From Castor canadensis (taxonomy: Eukaryota > Chordata > Mammalia > Rodentia > Castoridae), in the NCBI RefSeq assembly GCF_047511655.1, contig NC_133386.1, positions 76,008,501-76,072,500 on the forward strand: a stretch of 64,000 nucleotides of DNA. The letters are read 5' to 3'. Each line of letters begins with the position of its first letter. Positions within the stretch are counted from its first letter, which is position 1. Below are positions 35,046 through 44,292 of the stretch, piece after piece. Position numbers and translations under genes: made by a program. Under the pieces are notes generated by a model. It searched no databases. It had not been told where the DNA came from and worked only from the letters and a program-made list of their open reading frames with translations.

Positions 35046-35261
35046 GAATTTAGAAGATCATCCAAGTCAAGAAAAAGATGTTGCTTGTGATGTATTTACT
35101 TAAAAGAAGTACTCAAGGATTAAACTTATAATGACAAAAGTATTTAAAAATCCAAATGCTCATCAGTGATAAATTGTTTATGTAAAGTATGAAACATTTG
35201 TACAACTAAATTCTAGGCGAGTGTTTAAAAGAATAAAGTATATTGACATGACACTGTGTCC

Positions 35262-36562
35262 CAGCCAAGCAGGATGGCACATGTCTATAATTCTAGCACT
35301 TGGGAAGCTGAGGCATGGAGATCATGAGCGCAAGGCTAGCCTGGGTTACATAGTGAGACCCTGTCTCAAAAACAAAACTAAACAACAAAAAGCAAGCAAG
35401 AAAGAAAAGTGTCCAAAGCATACACATTAGGTTAAAAAATTTTAATAAGACAGTATTTATGATATAAAATACCATTGTTAAATATATCAATATATTTTAG
35501 TATATGGGGAGATTAAAAACTGGAAGAGATAAATATCATTTGTAGTTTTATATGGCATTCTTCTCTGGCAATGAGGTAATGCGGCATTTTACTTCTATTT
35601 TATACGTTTGTAGGATTATTAAATTTTTAGGAGTATTTCTACCTTTTATAATAAAAATATTTAAAATAAAAACAAGACCACAGATATATGTGTCTGATAA
35701 GCTATTTATTATCTTTCCCTTCTTGGAGGGTTCTATAATCCAGTTATATGGGATTTCTATTTCCTAGTACTTTTTTTTTTGTAGTACTGGGGTTGAACTC
35801 AGGGCTTCTTGCTTGCTAGGCAGGCGCTCTACCACTTAAATCACTCTATCAATCCTTCTCATACTTTTCTTGATGGTCTTTCATCTGTTTACTAATCACT
35901 ATGCAAACACTAGGAGGAGAACTAGTCAATGATGCCACATTATATTACCTGTGAGAAGACATGCATTCAATAAGGCAAAAAATTTATATACATAGTTAAA
36001 TTTCAAATGGGTATATTCTAACTGGATCCTTTTGTACTTAGATCATAGACCTCAATGTAGCTGGGTGCTGGTGGCTCACGCTGGTAAACCCTAATTACTT
36101 GGTAGGTTGAGATGGGAAGGATTGTGGTTCCAGGCCAACCTGGGCAAATAGTTCAGGAGATCCCAACTCCAAAATAACCAGACTGGAGGTGTGGCTCAAG
36201 TGACAGAAATTCTGTTTTGTAAGCATGAAGGCCTGAGTGCAAACCCCAGTCCACCCAAAAAACAAACAAACAAAAACCCACACAACACCTCAAAGTAGCA
36301 AAAACCAGAAAACAGAGTATTACCTTAAGGATACATATTCAATAGAACTTTCTGCAATGATTGTACATATTATATATTGATGCTTTCCAGTACCATAGCA
36401 CTAGCCATATGTAGCTACTGAGCACTTGACACATGACTAATGTGAATGAGGATGTGAATTTTTTATTTGATTTGATTCTTTTTTTTTTTGCTGAGGATTA
36501 AATTCAGGGCCTCACACATGCTAGGCAAGTGCTCTGCCACTGAGCTACATCCCCAGCTTCAT
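35262..36562. repeat. SINE cluster
   Basis: B1 (+) 35262-35410; ID half (-) 35770-35866; composite (+) 36055-36275 with AAAC tail; ID half (-) 36478-36562. 35411-35769 and 35867-36054 are AT-rich with nothing recognised. Confidence 0.75.
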
Positions 36563-36667
36563 TTGATTTTCATTAATTTTGTTGCCATACATTGTTAGTG
36601 GCTATGGTTTTGAATGGTTTGGTTGTAAATGAAAAGAAACTGGAGAAAAAGTACAAAATGCAATGTG

Positions 36668-36800
36668 TGTACTGGGTATAGTGGCATGTGCCTATAGTCC
36701 CAGCTACTAAGGAGGCTAAGGTAGGAGGATCATTTGAACATGGGAGTTTGATACCAACCTGGGTAAAATAGGGGCCCCTGCCTCAAAAGCAAAACAAGCA
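36668..36800 (+). repeat. B1-like SINE monomer
   Basis: Sense monomer ('ggcatgtgcctatagtccca', 'ctactaaggaggctaaggta'). Confidence 0.75.
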
Positions 36801-36839
36801 AAATGCAACAACAAAACACCCTGTGTGAGCTTGGTTAAA

Positions 36840-37203
36840 TGTAGTGAAGAACAGATGTGGAAATGCTGTCTTCCCTGGTCTGTATCCAGCTCTTTTCCCA
36901 ACTGTCAAGCCAAATGTTGATTGTCAACCAACACTGACCCCAGGCCTGTCACCAGCCTACTATATACAGCAGTTCTTCTTTGCGGTTGCTATTTCAGGAA
37001 CCGGTTATGCATTACATCCCAGGTTCTCCTGCAAGTGTTCCTTACTTATTCTCCTAGCTTCAAGGAAGGCTGGTCAGTGATTCATTCATGTCATTACTCC
37101 TGTAGTTTCTCCCATTTCATATAAATTCTTATTTCTGTAATAAACCACTTATTCCACAACACTCATAGTGGTCTGCTTCCCTGGTTATTGCTAACTGATA
37201 TAA
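36840..37203 (+). mobile_element. ERVL-like LTR (3' part)
   Basis: 'tctgtaataaaccacttatt' provides a polyadenylation signal. The sequence ends 'tctgcttccctggttattgc' and 'taactgatat', the usual close of MLT2/ERVL-type LTRs. The 5' limit is unclear. Confidence 0.45.
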
Positions 37204-38140
37204 CCGTGAAACTTGTTACTCTCCTGTTTTCTGAAACTCAGTAAATGACACCAATAGCCATCCAATTGCCCACTTACTCCCTCTTTTCAATTCATCACTA
37301 AGTCCTTGGCAAACTATCAAAAATACACCTTGAATATGTCCATTTCTCTTCATTTCCTCTGCAAAATCCTTAGTCTAAGTAATTCACACCCCTTACCTAG
37401 TTCCACTTCCATCCTCAACTCCCAATATCTATTTGGTTTCTGAATACTAATTTTAAACACATGGATCTTTCAGTGGCTTTGTGTTGTATTTACATCATCC
37501 TGCATAATCTAGCTCCTGCCAACTTCTTCAGACTCATCTTGGGTCACTCCTTCCCTCACTAAATATGCACCGATCACACTGCCTTTCTTTTAGGAAAGAC
37601 CAAGCTTTCGGCCCTCTGAAGAGTTCATATACTCCCTTAGTCTGGGATGTTCTAGCTCCCTTTCACTCCTTCTTCCCTTGGTTTTCTTCTTTAGGTCTTG
37701 GATTAAACACCCCTTTTTGAGAAAGGCTTTCTAATAAAACCTCTCTGGAGTGCTGGTGGCTCAAGCTTGTAATTCTATCTACAGCGATTAGGAGGATCAC
37801 GGTTTGAAGCCAGCTGGGGCAAATAATTTTTGAGACCCTGCTTCAAAAAAACTCATTACAAAAAAGGGCTGGAGGAGTGGCTCAAGGTTAGGCTCTGAGT
37901 TTAAACCCCAGTACCACACACACACAAAAAAATCCTCTATTATTTCCTATCACTATACCAGGTTAATTTCTTCTTTATAACTATTATAATTTGAAAATGT
38001 TTTATTTACTTATTCTGTTTTTCTCACTCTTCTATGGTCTCCATAAAACTGAGACATTTCTGCTTTATACACATAATGCTTAATTTACTCCTGGCACATA
38101 ATTAGGGCTCAAAATATATTTATGGAGTGACTGATCTAGT
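37204..38140 (+). mobile_element. L2 LINE 3' end
   Basis: Sense L2: 'tgcataatctagctcctgcc', 'tttaggtcttggattaaaca', 'cctttttgagaaaggctttc', then 'cctggcacataattagggct' and 'caaaatatatttatgg' at the very 3' end, all in L2 order. A composite SINE (37742-37930) is inserted. Confidence 0.65.
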
Positions 38141-38384
38141 GAATGGATTCCTCTTAGCCTCTGCTTATTTAGTTTCTGCTCCCTTATAATTTAGTTTGTA
38201 CATGACCTTTCATAGCAACAGCTCTAACTCCCTCTTCCAGACACTAATTCTTCCTTTGCTGATTTGCTAGGAATGGTCCGGTGCCTGATACTGTTGCAGT
38301 TAGCTGTGGCAAGGCAAAGCTAAGTGAGTGTTGCAGAATAAAAGTGGGACAGCTAAGGTGGCTCCTTAAAGAGGGGCATTGGAG

Positions 38385-38786
38385 GGGGCTGGCAGAGCGG
38401 CTCAATTAGTAGAGAGCCTGCCTGGCAAGCATGAGGCCCTGAGTTTGAGTTCCAGCAACACTAACAAAAAAAAAAAAGAGGGGCATTGGATAAAGTTACA
38501 CCTGAAAAGAGCTGTGAGGTGTACCATGATGGGCATGTTCAGTGAAAGAAACATCACTATATTTTCCTTTTCTGTGCAATCAATCTTTTTTTTTTTTTTT
38601 TGCGGTACTGGAGCTTGAACTCAGGGCCTACACCTTGAGCCACTCCAGCAGCCCTTTTTTGTGATGGGTTTTTTTTGAGATAGGGTCTCATGGACTATTT
38701 GCCTGGGTTGACTTTGAACCACAATCCTCCCAATCGCTGCCTCTGGAGTAGTAAGGATTATAGGCGTGAGCCACTGGTGCCTGGCA
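38385..38786. repeat. ID half (+) and composite SINE (-)
   Basis: Sense right half at 38385-38478; full antisense copy at 38585-38786 beginning with T16. The two oppose each other across about 100 bp. Confidence 0.8.
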
Positions 38787-39059
38787 TAATGAATCATTTT
38801 GAAAATCTGAACTACCAAAGATTACTAGTACTCAGGACTCCATTCAGATTACATCATTTGGAAATGCTTTAATAAAACCATAGTTTGAGTTTATGTTTAT
38901 ATAATCCCTGTTCTTCTTCGGTTATGTGTATAAACTTTATGGCTTCTTATAATTTAATGCATCACCTTCCATTGTTAAAATTGAAGTAAAAAAGCAAAAA
39001 TGAGACAGCTTCAAATGTTAGTGAAAAAATGCTAACCAATAGAAAGAATGTCTAACATT

Positions 39060-40190
39060 TGTGTATTTAAAACATAACCTTTAAAAAAACATTGATTTTT
39101 AGAGCACTTTAAGCTTTATAGAAAAATGAATAGAAATCATAGTTGTGATATACCACCTTACCAGCTCCACTTTTTCCTATCAACATAGTTCATTATTTGG
39201 CACATTTGTTACAACTGGCAAACCAGTACTGATACATCTTATTAACTAAAGGATATAGCTTACATTAGTCTTCTTTTTTTTTTCCTCCCAATACTGGCAT
39301 TTGAACTCATGGCCTTGTGCTTGCCTGGCAAGCACTCTGTCTTTTTGTTGCTTTAGAGCTAATTTCTTTATAGCACTAAATGATATTCTATTCTGAATGT
39401 ATCACAGTTTGATTATCCACTCACCTACTGAATGACATCTAGGTTGCTTCCAATTTTTGGCAATTATGAACAAAGTTGCTGTAAGCTGTGCAGATTGTTA
39501 GGTAGACATTTGATTTCAAATCATTGAAGCAAATACCAAGGATGATGAATTGTACGGTAAGAGTATTCTTAACTTGCAAGAAGCTGCCAAAGCATCTTAT
39601 AAAGTGGCTGCACACCTTGCATCTCCACCAGCAATTAATGAGAGTTCCTGTGGCTCTATATAGTCACTAACATTTAGCATTGTTGTGTTTTGGATTTTGG
39701 TCATCTCATTGATATCTTAATTTTCAATTCGTAAATGATGTAAGATATTGAGCACCTTTTCAGATGTTTATTTGCCATCTGTCTTTTCTCTTTGGTGAGC
39801 TATCTGAGCTATCTGTTCAGATATTTTATTTTTTTAAATAGGTTATTTTCTTATTGTGAGTTTTAAGAATTCCCTATATATTTTGGATAACAGTCCTTTA
39901 CCATATATGTCTTTAGCAAAGTTTTTTTTTTTTTTTTTTTTTTGTGGTACTGGAGCTTGACCTCAGGGCCTATGCCTTGAGCCATTCCACCTTTTTTTGT
40001 GATGGTTTTTTTTTTTTTTTTTTTGAGATAGGGTCTCAGGAACTATTTGCCCAGATTGGCTTCAAACCAGGATCCTCCTAAACTCTGCCTCCTGAGCAGC
40101 TACAGGCATGAGCCACCTGTGCCAGGCTTTTGCAAAGATTTTCTTCCCAGTCTGTGGCTTGGCTTTTCATTCTCTAGACAGTGTCTTCCT
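39060..40190 (-). mobile_element. L1M-type LINE fragment, antisense
   Basis: 'cacatttgttacaactggc', 'cacctactgaatgacatcta', 'tgtacggtaagagtattctt', 'tttattttcttattgtgag' and 'cagtctgtggcttggctttt' follow an old L1M in antisense. An ID half (39285-39350) and a composite SINE (39918-40128) are inserted. The sequence at 62640-64000 is a second copy of the same family. Confidence 0.65.
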
Positions 40191-41499
40191 CAGAATAGAT
40201 TTTTAAAACATTAACATACCAGGAGGAAGGTTAGGGCAGGGTAGGAGAAGGGAGAGAGAGGAGTGGATATAGAGGGAGGAAGGGAGAGAAACAGGAAGGA
40301 CTTGGGCTTGCTTTTTGAATGGATTCAGGAGAGCTGCAAGTGTAGATGAATCTGTAGATGAATCAAGACACTATATTATTAGTACATGTGGTAAATGACG
40401 GCGGCTTTTAGTTGTTGCAATGCAGATGTGGTGAAATCTTTGGGAGACAATTGACAAGACTTGATTTACTGATACAGCAGTGGGGGGAAGATGTCTTGAA
40501 TGACTCCTTTTCCAACTCTTGTGGCTGTATGCTTGTGGACGATTTTAATCCAGATAGTAACTCTGGAGATGAATGATTATGGGAATGATCAGGAGCTTAA
40601 TTTCTTGAAATGCTGATTTAGAGTGCCAGAAAGCCTACAAAAAGGTCTAAGGCACTGAAGGAAAGGCGTTTGAAGGTAGTTATTTTAATTTGGGATTCTA
40701 ACAGCATGGCTGAGGTACAGGCACTTCTTAAAAAGAACTTTTTCAGGAAACCCTAAATAAAAAGCTTTGCATGTTTCAGACCTATTATTTACACTTTGCT
40801 TAATCCACAGTGTTAGTACATTTTTATTATATTTTTCTATTAAACTTTAGTTATTTTTCATTTATATCATTATCCACATTTTTGGATTGTGAACTAAAAT
40901 CCCTGTGGCTGAATTAGCCAATATCACAGCAGGTACACGTTTGATAGTAAGGGATTTCAGGTAGTGGAAATCTCAAGATCCTTACTAAACAGGTTGGCTA
41001 CATAGTACTTTAGCCAAAAAGTATTTCATATTTGACCCAGGTACCTATGAAAACAGCTCCATCTTATGTGCCCATGGACTTTGAAGAGTGTATCTCTACC
41101 TTTTGCTCTAACCACAGCATAGGGCTCACTTGGGGAACTAGCGTGCTCTTAAAAATAATCACTTCAATCAAAAGGGTATTAGTATTTTTCATTGCAGCTG
41201 CATTGGATAAAATTAGTATCCATATCTCATCTGAAATTCAAATGCCTTTGTCTTATCTTTCTTGTACCTTGTAAATGGCTACAAAAGAAATGTCACTTCA
41301 CACAAGATTTAGTTGCTAAGAATTTTGAAAAGAAACACGTTATTTTCCTCGGAGTTGTCCTAACCACGCAGTTTTGGGCTGTTGCAAGTTGCTCAAACTA
41401 TGCCAGGAGGAGCCCTAACTGCTTAAAAGGCCAGGGACAGAAACGGAATATTGCACAACCCTTCACCGGGCGGTTTCGCTTCCAAATCTGGCCTACATG
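40191..41499. other. SINE-free upstream flank of SYNCRIP
   Basis: 1.3 kb with no SINE, in contrast to the rest of the intergenic region. It holds a purine-rich run (40221-40305, GGA/GAGA type) and unassigned sequence. The low repeat load could reflect regulatory constraint, but no specific element is recognised. Confidence 0.4.
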
Positions 41500-42010
41500 T
41501 CATCCCGAGGCGGGAGCAGCTCAGGGCTCCACGGGAGCCCGCCCGGTTCCCCCTCAAAAGCAGATCGGGATTTCCTTGTCCCAGCCTGGGGCGCTCCTCC
41601 CTTTGCCGAAGGTTGTTGTGAAAGAGGAGCCGCGCGCCCCGGGATGCCCTGTTGTCCAGCTGGGGAACCCGGGTTCCCCGGGCGACTCCCGCACTCCAGT
41701 CCTTCCACTCGGAGGACCAAAGGTCCGCGGGTCTCCGCGCCGCTCCCCTCCCCCGCGGCCCCATTGTCTGCCTCGCCCCGCCCCGGGGGACACGTGCGCC
41801 TGCAGCTTCCCGAGCGAGGAAAGCGAGAGGTGGCGGCGGCGTGGACACCGCTTGGAATTACTGCGCGTCGGTGGCGGTGCGCACCGACCGGTGGGTGTCC
41901 TCCCGGAGCCGCGGTCGCACTTCGCTCCCCACGCCTTGTGCTCCCCAGCCCCGGCCGGGTGGGGCGGGAGAGAGCTCGGGCTGGATGGCGTGCGCGTGGG
42001 ACTGCGGTGG

Positions 42011-42300
42011 GGGTGGGGCGGGGCGGGGTGGGGAGATGCCTGTCTCCTGACAAAGGAGAACGAGTGGGACACGCTGAGCCGGCCCGCCCCGCTTGGAGGG
42101 GAGCAGGAGGGGGAGTGTCGGAGGGGAAGGGGCGGGCCTTTCATTCACTCTCGGCCCCTCGGCCGCCGCCGGAGCGGAAGGGCGGGGTCTCGTGCGCCCC
42201 CTCCCGGTGAGGCGCGAGGGGGGCGGTGTGGCGTGGGGGCGGAGCCGCGGGCGCGCGTCCTAAGGCGTAGGCTACGTCGTCACGTCAGCGCGGGAGAGAG
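42011..42300 (+). promoter_or_regulatory. SYNCRIP: SYNCRIP proximal promoter (GC boxes, CRE half-site)
   Basis: TATA-less. SP/KLF-type GC boxes lie at 42015-42028, 42129-42137, 42180-42189 and 42237-42245. A CRE half-site (ACGTCA) is at 42282-42287. GC boxes just upstream of a purine-rich leader suggest dispersed initiation near 42290-42350. Start sites cannot be fixed from sequence alone. Confidence 0.55.
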
Positions 42301-42800
42301 AAAGAGAGGAGCGGACTCGGCAGGGACTGGGGGATAGGGCCGAGAGAGCTAGCGAGGGAGGGAGAGAACGAGAGTGCGAACGAGGAAGGGAAAGGCGGCC
42401 ACTCGTGCCTGAGCGGCCGCGGACAGCAGTGGGAACGGTGGGGGAGAGGAATAGGGAGGGAAAGAAGGCAGGCCGAGAGGAGAAGGAGGACGGCGGCTGG
42501 TGGAGGTGGTAGGGATTGAAGGAGGAGCTGAAGGAGGGCACGGGCAGAGAGGGAGTGAGTGAGAGAAGAGGACGCGCGAGGGAGGGGAGGGAAGGGGGGG
42601 GGTCACGCGGGGGCGCGCGCGCGCACCGTGAGCGCGCTCGGAGGCGAGTGGAACTGGATCGGGTTTGCTGCCAGCGGCGTGAGCTTCGGCCGCCATTTTA
42701 CAACAGCTCCACTCGCGCCGGACACAGGGAGCAGCGAGCACGCGTTTCCCGCAGCCCGATCCCCTCGGACAGGATTCCTCTGCCTCAGCCCAACGGGGAG
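42300..42800 (+). other. SYNCRIP: SYNCRIP exon 1 (5' untranslated)
   Basis: Non-coding first exon ending at a cggggag/gtaacg donor (42801). A YY1-type GCCGCCATTTT lies at 42689-42699, where such motifs sit in 5' leaders. The first 300 nt are strongly purine-rich (GA-type). I find no ATG between 42300 and 42800. It splices to 44133. The 5' limit is an estimate. Confidence 0.6.
42689..42699 (+). promoter_or_regulatory. SYNCRIP: YY1-type motif in SYNCRIP leader
   Basis: GCCGCCATTTT, a strong YY1 consensus, in exon 1 about 100 bp before the donor. YY1 sites typically lie just downstream of start sites, so some transcripts may start close to here. Confidence 0.55.
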
Positions 42801-44132
42801 GTAACGACCGCCAGGACCCGGGTCTGGGGGGGAGGGGGCTCCATGACATCGTGGAGTGAGCTGAGGGGAGAGTGGCACCGGGAGAAACCGGCTTTTCTGG
42901 AAAATGGATTCCAAGGGGGAGAGGAGCACGTTGACTGGGGCTGCCTGGGAGTAGGCCGCGGCCCAAGCCTGCACTTCCTCCTCTCCATGTGCTGCCACTG
43001 TTGGGGCTTTGTCTGCGGCGCTCCGGGAGGAGGTGCCTTCGTGGCCCGCGCGGACTGCGGGCGGCGGCGGAGTTGGTGCTGTCGTGGCCGTCGCCGCGGC
43101 GCGGGAGTGGGCGGAGAGGCGCCGGTCCCGTCCCGCAGCCGTGCGGCGGGCTTGGGCGGTGCTCGGGGGTCCCGCGGGCGTGGGGCTGTCCGCGGAACGC
43201 CCTCACGCCGCGGCTTGTCGGCCCCGGCGCTGCAGTGGCTGCACCGCGGGGCGGGGGCTTTGCGCCGCGGGTCACGTCGCGGCCGGGCCGGGCGGGCGGC
43301 CGGGGGTCGCCGGCGTCGGGGAGCGCCCGGGGCAGAGAGCCATGTGTCACGGCGGAGACGGCGGCGCTGGGGGGCGGGGAGAGCCCGTGGTCTGGCGCCG
43401 TCGCGGCCTCGGTGATGAGGGGCGAGGTTGTGCTGCTGTAGCTGTCGGGGGGCTCCGGCCGCGGCTGCGGGTTGATGTTAGGAGCCGGTGAAGGTCGTCT
43501 TGGCCCGGGACTCGGTGGGTTTCTGTGGTAGGAAGTTGTAGGGCATTTGAAGGCGCAGAGCACGTGTTTCTAATGGGCTCCTGGCGGCCGCAGTGGTGAG
43601 GCTGCCGCTTAGGGTGCGGAGTCGGGGGCGGGCTTTGGGGTGTGGGGTGAAGGGTGGAGAAATTGGGTGGTGGGAAGGTGGCTTGTGTGAGCGCTTTGTT
43701 CTTCGCTGGCTGTTGTTACCGATCTATAAGCGGCAGGCGGGAAAAGCGCGCACTTTAGGGTTTTACCTTGGAGAGGGGCGAACCCAGCTTTGCTTTCTTC
43801 ACATACACCTTATTCGTTCTGGAGCGGCTGCATGTGGCACGCTGGCTCGTCCTCGTGCTGATTGGGGTTCGTTTGGAATACGGTTTTTACTAGGGAGTGT
43901 TAGCAGGTGAGTCAGGGGTGGTGCTTAGGAAGAATATAGTGAAGAGGTCTTTCTGTGCCCCGGGCTTCAAATCTGGCTTGTCAGGCGATAGTGACTTTAA
44001 GGTTTTTTTCCAAGGGAGGTGCAGGCTGGCTGGTGTCGTAAAGTGGTAGAGAAAGTCAAGATTGGGGCTCTCATATTGTCCTCTATTCTTTTTGAAGATC
44101 CTAGTTTAATTTTGCTTATTGCGTTTGAACAG
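42801..44132 (+). other. SYNCRIP: SYNCRIP intron 1
   Basis: 1.3 kb, mostly CpG island and free of SINEs. A second strong 5' splice site (gttagcag/gtgagt) at 43906/43907 could end an alternative first or internal leader exon. Confidence 0.6.
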
Positions 44133-44292
44133 ATCTCTGGAAACATGGCTACAGAACATGTTAATGGAAATGGTACTGAAGAGCCCATGGATACTACTTC
44201 TGCAGTTATCCATTCAGAAAATTTTCAGACATTGCTTGATGCTGGTTTACCACAGAAAGTTGCTGAAAAACTAGATGAAATTTACGTTGCAG
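44133..44292 (+). CDS. SYNCRIP: SYNCRIP exon 2 (start codon exon)
   Basis: Acceptor tttgaacag, 12 nt of leader, ATG at 44145, donor gcag/gtaaga. Encodes residues 1-49 plus the first base of codon 50 (Gly). Begins the acidic N-terminal domain. Confidence 0.95.

Larger units (their letters stand above)
41500..43760 (+). promoter_or_regulatory. SYNCRIP: SYNCRIP CpG island
   Basis: About 2.2 kb of very GC- and CpG-rich DNA around the SYNCRIP first exon. Long open frames on both strands (up to 404 codons on the minus strand, 381 on the plus) are by-products of GC content. No SINE interrupts it, as is usual for housekeeping promoters. Confidence 0.85.

Noticed and set aside
41192-42337. 381-codon open frame on the plus strand upstream of SYNCRIP exon 1
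   Set aside because: Gly/Arg/Pro-rich, crosses GC boxes and promoter sequence, matches no family I know. An artefact of CpG-island composition.
42349-43563. 404-codon open frame on the minus strand across the SYNCRIP CpG island
   Set aside because: Low-complexity Pro/Ser/Arg-rich translation typical of GC-rich DNA without stops. No domain is seen, and it lies over the promoter and first exon of a recognised gene on the other strand.
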